From: Termitomyces sp. T153
Lineage: Eukaryota; Basidiomycota; Agaricomycetes; Agaricales; Lyophyllaceae
Reading direction: 5' to 3'
NCBI GenBank assembly: GCA_018296165.2
Contig: JACKQL020000013.1
Span: 930,001 to 994,000 of the forward strand
Length of the DNA: 64,000 bases
This document shows positions 26,531 to 38,481 of the stretch, piece by piece. The translations under genes and the position numbers were made by a program. Position 1 is the first letter of the stretch. Each line of letters begins with the position of its first letter. The notes below the pieces were generated by a model. It saw nothing but the letters and a program-made list of their open reading frames with translations, was not told where the DNA came from and made no database searches.

Positions 26531-26952
26531 TTCGATTGAATAGTAGAGAGGGGAGGAGCTAAAGAACGCTCATGTCTTGCTATGTATCCGTAGCTGCATG
26601 TGATTTTCAACCCACATGATTATTAACGTCATAACCCACGTAGTCCTTAGGATGTCCATATGAGATCTTATCAGATAAACGGTGTCCATCAATCCCATTA
26701 CTTTCACTACTGGTACTCAATTGTGTTTCCTTGGGAAAAAATCACAAGGAAACCTGTTATTCCATGTCCTATGTGGCATTTTCTGATGGAATAAGTCTTT
26801 GAACAAAGGAAATTTGCCTTTTTATATAGTAAAAAGCTAGCCAAGAAACAGATGACAGGTTTCTTTGACTCTTTTTCCATTAGAAACATTTTCTGGCCCC
26901 AGCAGTGTTTGTAGATATAAGACAGTGCGAGCGTATCTTTCGTTGATCAAAC
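26531..26952. other. Spacer between tandem acyl-CoA dehydrogenase genes
   Basis: 422 bp. Holds the promoter of copy A and the 3' region of copy B. AT-rich; no gene seen. Confidence 0.5.
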
Positions 26953-29294
26953 CTAAAGACGCGCATTCTTCGGCATTTGTTTCAATGCTTGTCGGACCCC
27001 TAGGTCTCCAAGAACATCTTCCGCTAGGTGAACACATTGAAATGAGTCGCAGTAATCATTGTGTGAGGCCGAGAACTTACTTCCGCCCAAAATTCTAGAG
27101 CAAAAGTTGATGTGAACAACAATCAATGAGTAGAAATCAAACCTTACGCATCAAAAGCAATGTTTGTATGATACTATTCTCATGTCAGCATTGAATGTTT
27201 TAAATTGATAGGCAGAGAACTGACATGTTCGATGAATCGACCGATTCCTAATGTAACCGAAGTGAAAGAACTTCTTGACATAGAAAGTATGACACACGTA
27301 CCCGTCTTTGTAATTCCTCTCCCACCAAAGATCTTAAGAACAAATCAGTCAGCGCTCATTGATGAATCGGTGATCAACGGACCTGTACAGCGTCTTTCGC
27401 TGTGAGTTGAGCGGTCTCTGTGCAATGTTTTTTCAGCAATGCAATTTGGCTGGTCAATTTTGAAATTATCAAATCGTGATTACGATTCAAGAATAAACTT
27501 GACATGCCCAGCTAGAAGTGCAGACTGCTGTTTATAACTCATTTGGCACATCTGGTAAGTGATACTCTCGAGCCATGCGTGAGCACTCTCTACACGGGCA
27601 ATCATCGCAGACAGCTTTGACCGGATGACAGCTTGGGAGTTGAGAGGCTTGCCGAACACTTTGCGTTGCGTCGTCCACCTGTAAATCCGTCAGCACGTAC
27701 AACGAAATGAAAAAGAGAGCTTCATACTTCAAACATTCCTCGACTATAAGACGCTGGGCACCAACACTGCTACAGCACATGGCCCATCTGAAACAATGCA
27801 ATAAGATCAGACGTTATTTGGTCAAAGACTTCCCTACCGTTCGTGATTGAAATTGCTCAGAATGACGATTAAACCCCCTCCGTTGTCCGGTCCCAACACA
27901 TTCTCTACAGGAACTTTGACCTGATCAAACGTCACGAAGGCAGTCCCAGAAGCAGGGCCGTAGGTTATATTGATATGCTTCGTCTCGACGCCCTCACCGC
28001 GTTCAATAAGAAGCACGATCATGCCCTTTTCCGTGCGGCAACCAGTCACAAAGTAGTCTGCAAAATGACCATTCGTGATCCATTTCTTCAACAGTTCGTC
28101 AAGATCTGAGGTTCGTTGTACGTTCCATCAAACATACCTTTGTTCCTGTACGAGATAAGCCAATTCGCAATTACTTGCAAGACTGAGTCGGCTCACCAGT
28201 GACAGTGTAATATGTTCCATCAACAGACTTCTTCGCAAATGTTCTTGTGCTTGCAACGTCGCTACCTGCAAATGCTTCACTGATAGCCAAACATACAAGT
28301 TTCTTCCCATCCATTACTTCCTCAAGTATCTTTTCCCTTAAAGGAGATTGAGCGAAGTTTTTGATAGCAGGGAGACCTATAGCAGTTCCTCCGGCTACTC
28401 CATCATGGTAGCCGCGCGCATGAATGCGCGACATTTCCTGAGCCATGATTAACTCGTGGAAGCAGTCAAACTGGACCAGGACAAACGCGTCAACAATGAA
28501 AGCCGGACTTGCAGATAAACACGTACTTCCTCTGGCTTTACGGTCCCGTTCATGAGTGTACGCCCTTTCAGGTGTTCTCCCGGACCAAGTCGCATAGCAT
28601 GGATATTCAAGCTCGCTAAGGCGTCAAACACGGCCTTCCCGGGTTTCTTACCTTTCTCCTGGAGAGCCTGTGCATCTGGGAACAGTACCTCGTCTACGAA
28701 TGTCCTCAGAAACTTTTGGAACGCTCGATGATGCTATCAAACGCAAAGTTCTTCATGATAAGTGGAGCTGGGAAGTATATTCTACGCACGTCTCTATAGT
28801 AGGGACTGTGGTAACCCGCCGTCAACCAAGTCGGCTCAGCATATGGTACTTTGCTCAGAGCTCCAACCTCTCGGGGGAAGATAGTCTGTCTATCTCCCAT
28901 AACAGTTCCGATTTGAAGGCGAGCGTATTGAGGTCGTTGCAGCACCTCATAGCGATGGAGACCGAAGAATGTTTCCGTCGCGTCCTGACCAGCTATCAAG
29001 TACTCAATTTAACATTTCCTCCAAGATCACTGAATTCCTTTACCGACGTCACCGTCTAGAAGAACGGAGATGCCACCAGGATGCATCGCTCCGAACTTCG
29101 ACAAGTCGTACACTTTTGAATCTATAATTATCCACTGCGGATGTTCGAGTTGATACTCCCAACAAGGTTAATAGGAAGGCATACCAGATCGCCTGCTTTC
29201 GCATGCTCAAACGTCCACTTAGCATAGGATGCCTGTATAGAATGGGTTCACATACTTTCGCCACTTCTCCTTTCGTAAATTCTTTGAGAACCAT
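26953..29294 (-). CDS. Cytochrome b5-acyl-CoA dehydrogenase fusion, copy B (peroxisomal)
   Basis: Sixteen exons (29256-29294, 29185-29205, 29044-29134, 28790-28992, 28527-28733, 28197-28470, 28138-28145, 27838-28085, 27728-27787, 27508-27678, 27383-27449, 27302-27332, 27225-27247, 27148-27173, 27081-27094, 26953-27023) give 517 aa. Same architecture as copy A: cytochrome b5 domain (WIIIDSKVYDLSKFG, HPGG, GLHRYE), then acyl-CoA dehydrogenase ([32 protein letters not shown]), ending NARL. Many copy-A introns are missing: its exon 28527-28733 (207 nt) equals four copy-A exons exactly. Intron 27450-27507 has a GC donor (GCATGT). An 8-nt microexon lies at 28138-28145. An in-frame upstream ATG at 29372 would add a hydrophobic leader (CLVLAVALLAA); I prefer 29294 because it aligns with the starts of the other copies. 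Confidence 0.92.
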
Positions 29295-29775
29295 GTTGCC
29301 TTGGTTGTCTTGAGCTGCGAGCAAAGCTACTGCAAGCACAAGGCACTTATAGGGAGGACGCCGGGTAATCAAACTCTCTGCAACAGCGAAGTTCTGTAGG
29401 GATCATGGATACGCTGGGTCGAATTCGATTACGGAGGTTAGTTGATAATGACAGTTCGGCAGACCAGAGTGATAATAATAATGAAGTTCAGGGGTTCGGG
29501 CCGATGATACTTAAGAAAGTTGTCAGTGCTTCAACAGATTGCATTCGACTACATAGAATTTGGCAATCAATTCATCCTGTAGCGGCAGCAGACGCCATTC
29601 CCCGACTCTTATTGATTGCATAATTATATTATTTCCACCGTAAAGGGCGTCCTTTCCTGCCGTGCCGCCCGCTACTCGGTGCATCTATGTAAACGTTCTA
29701 TTGCCTATCTGATCAAATACAATGTCCGTATGTATCTTTGAGTGTACAAGTTACATCCAACCATCTTTGCTATGC
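29295..29775. other. Intergenic region
   Basis: 481 bp between the start of copy B and the stop of the BTB gene, both minus strand. Holds the promoter of copy B. No gene seen apart from short open frames. Confidence 0.45.
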
Positions 29776-30689
29776 TTATCCGTTCATTCGAGGGCTAACC
29801 TCCAACTCATATTCGTTGAAAGCTGTAAGCGCCTCGAGAGCTCTATATCGTGAAGGGAAAGCATCGCAAAATAAAGCACAATTAGTGCATCTCGTACAGA
29901 AAGACATCTAGAGGAACGAGAACAATGATTGCCGGGAAACCAATTGAACAACCAGAACCACGTATGTTGCGTCTGAGTGCGCAGAAGCCGCTGTCTGCCT
30001 CCACAAACTCGAATGACGTCTATTCCTTTCATACGAGCGACGGTACCGTCAACGTGGGTAACACCGAGCTGTATCTCCCTCTAAGGATGAAACCAGAAAA
30101 AATAATCATGGGAAAAGGGGCTCTACTAACCATTGAATATCGTTTGCAAGTTCGGTATAACAGCGCGAGAATACAAGATTGGAGACCGAACATAGCATAT
30201 GACACGAAGAGATCGAACTCTACACCGGGGTTTGCGCACAAAGTGTTTGCGATTAGATTGAGAGAGTCGTAATCAGATAAGGAGGCCGGGTAATACACCT
30301 GAACGCGATCAGCGACAGCTGTATACATCCCAGAAATAAAGAATCTGTTCCCCATGTGCAAAATGAATCGATGATATCTGTTCCCAAAGGCTCACGGCTC
30401 ATACAGGATCTGTAAAAAATCAGTATGAAATACCCATGGAACACGAAAGGACGTACGAGTCAAGGTAATATATAGATTTTATCAAAATAGAGAAATCAGA
30501 AGGATCCTCGCTTATAATCCTAATAGTGTGATTCTTCTGCCCCGCATGCGAAGGACAGCCAATCCACATCGACTTGAATACGGGTGAGAGCCTTGTCAAA
30601 ACCGAAGCATGTATACGGAAGGTCAAATCGCCAATTAGTAGGATGAGATTGCCATCAGAAAAGCAAACAGAATCAACGTCAGATACCAT
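29776..30689 (-). CDS. BTB/POZ domain protein
   Basis: Four exons (30457-30689, 30131-30377, 29962-30080, 29776-29890) give 237 aa. The BTB fold is visible as VCFSDGNLILLIGDLTFRIH then ASVLTRLSPVFKSMW, followed by the BACK-like helical block HRFILHMGNRFFISGMYTA and VQVYYPASLSDYDSL. The C-terminal part has a Cys pair (TCTNCALFCDAF) and RALEALTAFNEYELE, a form common in the large BTB family of Agaricomycetes. BTB proteins can act as Cullin-3 adaptors or oligomerisers; no partner is known here. The ATG at 30689 is provisional. A splice acceptor (GTGCACAG) just upstream suggests a further 5' exon. Confidence 0.72.
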
Positions 30690-30867
30690 TGGGTCTGTGC
30701 ACAAAGGGAGATAATGAAGGGGAAGAGGAAAAAGACACATTAAAGTGGGAAACAATATGAAATTGAAAACGATTTAATGAAGGGGCATACGAAATAGGAG
30801 CTAATGGAACATCACAATCAATCGTGTTTACGTCCAAATAAAAGCAACAGATACATTTTGAAAAAAT

Positions 30868-31092
30868 TCAAGCGATAAGAGACAGTAACAAAGTTAGAAG
30901 TGTAATACCCGCTACTTTAGTAGTGGTTTTCTGTGCGTTGAGGCCTCCGCAACTCATCGCATGAGTGAGAAGTGAGTTTCTGAGGGAATATATGGTTTTA
31001 GCGTGTATCGACCGCCGAAGCGGCCACTTTTTGATTTTTGCTGAAGCGGTGGCGAGACTAGGGCTAATTACTGTATGCATAGTAAAGTCCAA
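30868..31092 (-). CDS. Possible small tail-anchored protein, 74 aa
   Basis: Open frame with a basic middle (KIKKWPLRRSIHAK) and a C-terminal hydrophobic tail (VAGITLLTLLLSLIA) that ends at the stop codon, the layout of a tail-anchored protein. No family is recognised and there is no other support. Chance is quite possible. Confidence 0.18.
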   Translation of the reverse strand: MDFTMHTVISPSLATASAKIKKWPLRRSIHAKTIYSLRNSLLTHAMSCGGLNAQKTTTKVAGITLLTLLLSLIA

Positions 31093-31355
31093 GAAAAAAG
31101 TATAGTAAAAAAAGTAACAATAGAATGCGGGTGAGGTGGGAGGGTGTCCGAAAAAGTAACTGCTAAGTAACTAGAAAGATTCTGGAGAAAATGAACGTTG
31201 CCTAGTGAGTCAACTGTCTGAAGGCGAACGAACTGCGTTCGGCTTACGGTAAACGAACATTGCCAAATGTCAAAACACTTTATTTAACAAGATCGAACTG
31301 TTTTTACTGTGGTCGACGATAAATCGCGAATTTATCGGATAACTGAATGACATAC

Positions 31356-31431
31356 CTTCGTAGAGTAGCGATACTGACTGTACATTGAAAGAATGTGATA
31401 ACGGCTGATGAAAATCGCTACTCTGCGAAGG
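31356..31431. repeat. Imperfect inverted repeat (hairpin)
   Basis: Left arm 31356-31373 (CCTTCGTAGAGTAGCGAT) and right arm 31414-31431 (ATCGCTACTCTGCGAAGG) are reverse complements with one mismatch over 18 bp, separated by 40 bp. Could be a small hairpin RNA, a MITE relic or a terminator-like structure. Confidence 0.6.
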
Positions 31432-31949
31432 CAATAAGGCTACGGACTGTGGCTGAAAAACTGCTGAGTGCTCACCTGAGCAACGGTGGTGGGAGTATGA
31501 GTGCAAGACCGTTGCATGGATAGGCGGATGCAAAACCGTTGCATGATGACTGAATGTGAGACCTTGGGCCCTACTGTTCTCAGCCTAGCATCTGCCAAAA
31601 CAATGGCACCAAACCGAGAACGGCCTTTGATCCCAACTGATCTGATTATCTGAGGTGGAGCTTGATGAATGCTTGCCACGCAGAGGCCTCCAAAATCGCT
31701 CCTTACCCCCGGAACCCGCGATTACGATGAGAAAATATCGACTAACGTCCATTTGTTTTTTCACATCACGTGTGCTTCCCACGCTCGTCACTCTCCCATC
31801 TCTACCTCAGAGGTTCTTTTTCCCTCCTATTAAGATCCGATGTGAATCCAAACATGTGCCTGCATTGGTACTGCATCATTTCCTATTGTCATTTCACTTA
31901 AATATGCCTTTTTGTAATTAAAACTTTCTCGAATGGTTTTTTCCGCTCC

Positions 31950-32471
31950 TTGTTTTGTGTCATGGTTACCACCCTACATATTGATCCTAGTCTCTCGTTT
32001 CCAGTCTCGCCTCTCCATACTCTTGTTTCATTTGAGGATGGTGACTTGACACTCACAGCTAATAACTTACATTGGGTAGTCCATTCTGGTGTCCTTTCTC
32101 TTCATTCCCATGTTTTCTGTCTCATCTGGGTCAATTGCCCTATATCTTGCCCTTCTTCACTGGTTGTTCATTTTCATTTAGAAACCACCAATGACCTCGT
32201 CTATTTCATCAATATACTGTATGGATTCAGGTATATCTTTCATTTCCTACTCCTATTATGTCACAGATATGACTTCAAACTTAGCCATTTTCTTGGTGAT
32301 GATAAGTTAACAACCATCCAAATCAAGTCTATTTTGCATATGACTACCAGGTTTAATTGTCCACATCTTGTGGATGCTGTACAGAGATGCATGTGGGCTG
32401 CTTACCCTGCAGAGCTCCATGCATGGGATCAAATTAAATATAACACATTGGTCTGTGTGACCCTTGACTGA
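31950..32471 (+). pseudogene. Decayed BTB-domain gene at the border of the CpG-poor block
   Basis: An open frame of 173 codons reads as a BTB protein: FEDGDLTLTANNLHWVVHSG, VLSLHSHVFCLIW, then ETTNDLVYFINILYGF, and later IKSILHMTTRFNCPHLVDAV and AAYPAELHAWD. The last block matches the typical 'LRLxTKYxVxHLRxxAIxxLxxxYPxTLxxWD' ending of basidiomycete BTB domains, but many usual residues are replaced. CpG falls off within it. No proper start or complete C-terminal part is found, so I call it a fragment or pseudogene. It is distinct from the intact BTB gene 1.3 kb away. Confidence 0.55.
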
Positions 32472-33519
32472 GGTTCCAAATATGATTTCATTTCTATCAT
32501 TGCTGCCCCTGGTTTGCAAAGCTGTTTGCCTGCTTTGTACTACCAAATATAAGAATGTTATACACTGGTATGTCTTTATTATTTTGTCTCTGCTCCCACT
32601 CATATTTTTTAAGACTGAAATCAAGTCTGGTGTTTTATGCAAGCTGAATGGCAATATTGCCCTCTTATGATGTCTTGTTGGCCATGAAGCACTTTTAGAT
32701 GCAGAGTCATTTGTTTGGGGTTGATCCTTTCCTTATGTTAAATTCTCCCAATATTGTTTTATCCATTTGTGCAATGATTCATGAGCAAGCATCAACACAC
32801 AGCTATTCAAAATTCCTCATTCTTCTCCTGTTTGCAAAGTTTGAGTTTTAACCAATTGGAATCCTAAATGGGACAAATTTCTTCGATATTTGTGTTGAAT
32901 GCTCTGTATGCAGACCCTTTGGTCTAGGTGGCAAGATATTTGGCAGAATTTGGCTACTATGTTCAGTTACAAGGATTGGACAGATCTACTTCAGGAAGAA
33001 ACTTGTGTAGGTCTAAATTTTCTGAATGCTGTCTCCATCTGATTACATTTAGGTTTGTGACCATGACCCCTGTGTTTTCAGTTGTGTTGTATAAAAGCTG
33101 CTTTTTTGTCACTTCTGTACATACTGTTTCCTACTTCCTGTTATTCATACTGTTCTTCCATTTGACAATACAAATATTTCTTGCTGCTTCTCAATCTCTT
33201 TTTGTGTTTTCTCCATATACTATTCATATGAGACAATTTGACATCTCTTCCTAATTCATTTGGCATCCAGTGGTAAAACTCTATTTTGAGTCAATGTTGC
33301 ACTCCCTTTATGTCAGATGGGGTCACTGAATCATTGTCTCTGTATCTTAAAACCAAGTGCATTATCCATTTCCCTTGCTAGGCATTTCCTTCTTTTACTG
33401 TTGTTATGTTGATTTCCATCAGCTCAGTTTGCCAAGATGCTGTCTTTATTCCAACTTTGTCATGCAGTACCATTCCCTTGCATTGTGCTTCTCACTCCAT
33501 TTGAGACAATTCACCACCC
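32472..33519. other. Unassigned CpG-poor sequence
   Basis: About 1 kb between the BTB relic and the first recognisable Helitron-like frame. T-rich, with short open frames only. Probably decayed Helitron or other repeat sequence; nothing can be assigned. Confidence 0.4.
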
Positions 33520-34505
33520 ATGAGCTTCAGGTCTCCAGTTACTGCTTGGTTATCCTCTGGTATGTTTACCACCATCATTGATTTTCTTGTGTCTAGTATG
33601 GGTGATTGTATGTTGGGTTTGGACTGGTTCACTGCATATCATGAGTACATACTCTCCACTAGTCAATGCCCCCCTATTGCTGCAACCTTTGATCCTTGCT
33701 CCATTCAAACCTTGCTGCCTCCCATACCAGGTGATTTAATTGCCATCTCTATGATTTTTTATATTGAAGCATGTTTAGAACTCATGCCCATGTCTTGTCC
33801 TGTTGCTTTAAGATCAGTTGATTCTTCTGTATGCATGAGTTATCCTTTGACTTCTGAACATGTTTTTGCATGTGTTGATGAGATTGTTTCTATGTTGTTA
33901 TTTCCCAACAGTAATTTCTATGTTTTGTCTCCCTTTACCACTGACATGATAGAACATCAATTGTGCTTGCACAGCTTATCAGCTGGTATATGCTACAAAC
34001 AAAACTTGTTGCTATTGATTCACCATTTGGCAAATGGGCTGTGTACTTCATTGGCTACTGATAAATGCAGATGATTAGCAGGTCAATCTTCTATGATGCA
34101 ACTCAGATGCAACTCAGATGCTCTCTTTTATCCTGGGTTGCAAATTGGTTTCCTTGTCTGGGTGTTGCTTGTGCCCTAAATAATGTGACTAAGGCACTAG
34201 GATATGACAAAGGTACAAATAATTTATAGGTCTTGTTAGATTATTTGTCTCATGCATTGCTTGGTCCTGCAGCAATGAATGACCTTGGTTGTAGATACCT
34301 CATGGCCTCATTTGTGCTGTTGCAATGTGATCTTCTTAGATTGGCAGCCAATCATGGTATATCAGCAGCAGGATCATCACAAAACATGCTTTCTCTGTTA
34401 TTGGATTATACATACTATAGATACTGTTTAGAGTCTCCTACTCTTGATGGTTGTGTTGATGTATTGAATAATGTTTCTACATGCATTGGTTATATCAATG
34501 ACTAA
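33520..34505 (+). pseudogene. Helitron N-terminal region, decayed
   Basis: Frames at 33520-34074 (LGLDWFTAYHEYILSTSQ, TFDPCSIQTLLPPIPGD) and 34233-34505 (CDLLRLAANHGISAAGSSQN) resemble the poorly conserved N-terminal part of basidiomycete Helitron proteins. Stops and frame changes separate them. Assignment rests on style and position only. Confidence 0.4.
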
Positions 34506-34804
34506 GAAGCATTTATTATATATTTCTTTTGTGTTCTTGCATTGAAAATGAAGACAAATGCTCTGAAAGACTTACTCAGATCTCATGGTATAACCTTTGA
34601 TAATTATTCAACTCTGTATCAGCTTTGTTTAGTTGTCAAGTGACATGCATGAATTTTGTCTAAGGGAAAAGCTCCATGCAAACAATATCCCAATAAAATG
34701 GATGCTTAACTCAAAATGATTCATAACAACTGGCCAAGTGTACTCACATGCAAGCATAAAAACAAACTCATGCATCTGTTTTGTGAAGAGACCTTAGTGA
34801 CACC

Positions 34805-36332
34805 TTGCAATGTCTAAGTTGTGCTTCCTGCTTGTGTAACAAATTCATGCAGGACCTGACCACTATCCTGAGTTCCTCCATTGATCTGGATGTCTTGTGT
34901 TATCCCAGATGTAATATAGATGCTGATGCTACAGTGTCCAGTATGCCAGGAATTAATGTCCACAGTAAAAGCAGTTCCCAGAATGGTATGGGACTTTGTG
35001 ATTCAATCATGGCCAGCTCTGATACTATTGATCTTCCTAAAGGAAACATATGGCACAGACACTACATGCATTTGTTACCTTTTGAGACTGGACCTTTTCA
35101 AGATTTGTTACTGGATCTCTCTGGCATTATGGATCAAGGAAACAGATGTTTCAATCTGCATTTATGCAAAAAATGTCTATATGCATTAAACAAATATAAA
35201 CTACCTAAGCATGCTTTAGCAAACAAGTTGTTCATTGGTGAAGTCCCTGATATTTTGAAGGAATTAATGCAAATTCAACAATCTATCATTTCTCTGTTTA
35301 GGGCCAAGAATTGGATAGTTCAGCTTCCTGACAAGGAAGAAGATGGAAATGTACCTGGAAAACAAAAAGGAATGTGAGGACAAACCATTATATATTCTTA
35401 GGATCCTGGTTCAATCATGAAGATTCTTCCACAATCTGTTGAAGATATCATTGCTCCAATATGTGTTCTGTTTGTCAGTTCAACTCAGCCATCTGCAACT
35501 TGGCTTAAACAACATGCCATGCTATTGATAGCATAAGCTGATCAAATTGGAGCAGCTTTGATGTGGCTCAAAGAAAACAATCCTTTGTACTGATCAATCA
35601 AACTCAGTTCTGAACATCTTGAGGAGATAGATAAACTTCCATTCTTGCTATATCATATTGAGTGATAGAGCCCAGAATGGAATACTATGATTTAAACAAT
35701 TGATATGATCAACATGCAACAGATAATGGCAGTAGTTGCACAGTTTTGAGTGTTGCCTTTGACAATGTGTTAGTGTCCAATGTTGATGGAATTGTTAGCA
35801 GCCATGAATTAAAGGCTGCAGCTATGCATCATATTTTGGAGCATAAAGGGGGTTATATGCAAATACTCCATGGCCCTGTACCTGTTAACAAATTTGATAA
35901 TCCTCAAATGTTTCCCATGATGTATTCTACTCTTTTTCCCTATGGATCAGAAGGCTTGGAAGATCCCAACTATTCTGCCAGATTATCCTTTATAGCTTAT
36001 GTCCAGTATCTATTTGTGCTACATGACGGTCAATTCTGCAAACACCATAGCTTTATGTTTATAGCATTTAATATACTGCAGCATAGAGTGATACTTTTGC
36101 ATATCAGTTTAAAAGTTTGCAAATCTAATTTTGACAAGATTGCTCAACAATTTGGGACAGTGGGCCTGGCTTGTGTTGAGCATGTGTCTGCACAAGTATG
36201 GAAAGGAGACATGATTACAGCCCTTGATGACAAAGAGAAACAGGTAATTCAATTCATGAAAGAGGTTTCAATCATAACCTTTTATGTATCTGATTCTTTG
36301 GCTGCTCACATGGGCATGCAAAATGAGATAAG
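34805..36332 (+). pseudogene. Helitron helicase-like protein, central region, decayed
   Basis: The frame 34805-35377 has the Cys-containing and following conserved block HALANKLFIGEVPDILKELM. It is followed after in-frame stops by PQSVEDIIAPICVLFVSS and, from 35746, by NPQMFPMMYSTLFPYGSEGL and FIAFNILQHRVILLHISLK. These are regular landmarks of Helitron proteins in Agaricomycetes. Several stop codons (for example near 35537 and 35592) break the frame. It ends at the Gypsy insertion. Confidence 0.75.
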
Positions 36333-36712
36333 TGTAAGAGCAACCTCTGGGAGTAGCAGCTCAACTATGCAGCTAGCAGAGGGGAATCCAAAGTATATCT
36401 AGCAAGGTAACTGACAATATAAATAGTAATTAATTACCTAGCAGAGGGGAATTCAAAGAGAACAAGTCTAAAGATCCCCACTGCTTGATGCAACACATCA
36501 GTGGGTGACAGAGGCATGAGAACAGCTATACAGAAGGCTGGAGCTAGCCCTAACCCTAGGGAAGTGCTTGACAAGGAACTGTGGGAAGTTCTGTGGGTCT
36601 CTGGAGATCTTTGGGGGTCTAGAATGAGCCATAGAGATTGCTACAGAGGTTGGAAATGGAAGTTGGAGGTTGGAAATGGAAGTTGGAGGTTGGAAATGGA
36701 AGTCCTTTGACA
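36333..36712 (-). repeat. Gypsy 3' LTR (left in the window)
   Basis: Starts TGTAAGAGCAACC and ends CCTTTGACA. Contains three tandem copies of a 20-bp unit (AGGTTGGAAATGGAAGTTGG) at about 36647-36704, only partly kept in the other LTR. Confidence 0.88.
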
Positions 36713-36839
36713 TCACCCCCCCTCTAGTGTGTGGCATCTCAATGTGCAGGGTAAAAGAAGTTCTGGATTGCCTGGTATGCTAGTGAGATGGGGTAGATTC
36801 CTTGGATGGCTTGTGATGCATCTGGGTGCCTCCAGTGGA

Positions 36840-38440
36840 ACTCTCTAATCAGCCCTAGCACATGCATATTCTTTCATGGTTCCCATAAGATGTCCTTGAT
36901 TCTATAACCTTTCCACTTCACCTTATATTGTAACTGTCATTGGAACAGATGACTGTTTAGGATTTCCTCCACCTTATACTTCTTGCTATTGTTAACCACC
37001 ACTGGAGGTGGCAGGAGTGCTGAGTGTTGTCCTGGAATAGGGTCCTTCAGAGCTGGTGTTAGCTTAACCATGTTGAATACTGAGTGGAGCTGGTTCATCT
37101 CTGCAGGGAGTTGGAGTTGATAGGCTAGTGGCCTGACCTGCCATTCTACCATAAAGAGTCCCAACTAGTAGTGTGAGAGCTTTTTTGATGCTTGGGTGGT
37201 TATAATATTGGAGGTATCTAGGTAGACCTGATCTCTAGGCTGGTAATTGGGTGCTGGGGTTCCTCCATAGTTGTAATATCATGCCATGTCATCCTTTGCC
37301 TTTGCCAAGGCTGCCCAGGTTTCCTCCTGTGACCTCTTCATCCAGTCCACAAACTTGTTCACTGCTTCATTCTTTAATGGCTGGGCCTAGAGTTTGAAGC
37401 CCATGCATGGATGATATCCAGTGTCCAGGAAGAAGGGCAAAAACTGGGTGGCTGCATAAACATAATTGTTGTACTGAAACTTGGCATTGGGGAGGAGTTT
37501 GTCCCAGTTGTCCTAACACTCATTGCAGAAGAGGCAGAGATACTGCTTGAGCTCCTGATTCACATGTTTGGTCTGGCCATTGGACTGTGGGTAGTAGGCA
37601 GTGGAGGTGTGCAGTTTTATGCCAAGTAGTCAGTAGAGCTCTCTGGTGAAGTCCACTATGAATTGTGGCCCATGGTTGGCTACATAGGCATCAGAGAGGC
37701 CATGGAGCTTCTAGACATTTCTCTGGTACAGGTTTGTGGTGCCCATGGCAGAGCAAGTGGTGTGAGTGGGGATGAAGTGTGCTCATTTGTCATATAGGTC
37801 CACTACTACCATGATGGCATTGTAACTGTGGGCATCAAAGAGCTCTACAATGAAGTTCACTAAAGCAATGCTCTATTGTTCCAAGAGTACAGGGAGGGAG
37901 TGTAGCTGTCCAGTGGAGAGACAGCATTGGGGCTTGTTCTGAAGACAGAGATTGCATGTACCAGTGTAGGACCCAATATACTGGAACATTTGTGGCCACC
38001 AGTAATTCTGAGATACTAGCTCCAGTGTCTTCTATCTGCCCAGGTGTTCAGTGATCCAGGAGTCATGGTGTTGCTCTACAATCCTTCAGTGGAGCTCCAA
38101 AACATTGGGCACATAGATGCAATCCTGGAAGGTCAGAAGCCCATCTTGGAGGGCCCATTTGTCTGTGGACAGATCTGGCACCAGTGATGCTTCCCAATTT
38201 CAGTATTCAAGCTGCCTGAGCAATGAGTTCTTTCTGCTGACCATCCCAATTCCTGTGCCAGATGTCCTGGAGAATGTGCACCTCCACTCTTTTGCCAGCT
38301 AGACCTTCCATGGCTTGGATTGCAAACAATTTGGAGTGGAGGAGCATAATGTTGCTATTGTCATTTCTCCTGGTGCTATGGTCTGCTCTCTAGGATAGGG
38401 TATCTGCCTTCCCATGCTCTGGCCTGGCTTGTGGTGCAGT
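36840..38440 (-). pseudogene. Gypsy integrase and chromodomain, decayed
   Basis: The frame 36937-37164 carries PLAYQLQLPAEMNQLHSVFN, the post-integrase GPY-like module, then KKYKVEEILNSHLFQ, the start of a chromodomain. Upstream (37170-38400, minus) are scattered integrase fragments. Chromodomains direct integration into heterochromatin. Stop codons interrupt both parts. Confidence 0.75.
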
Positions 38441-38481
38441 AAGAAGTCAAAGTTGGCTAGATAGAGAGACCACTGGGTTTG

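Larger units (their letters stand above)
30690..31949. other. Intergenic region at the edge of the transposon block
   Basis: About 1.26 kb with normal CpG. Contains an imperfect inverted repeat (31356-31431) and two copies of ACCGTTGCATG about 30 bp apart near 31507-31545. Only a weak 74-aa frame is present (30868-31092). Confidence 0.45.
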
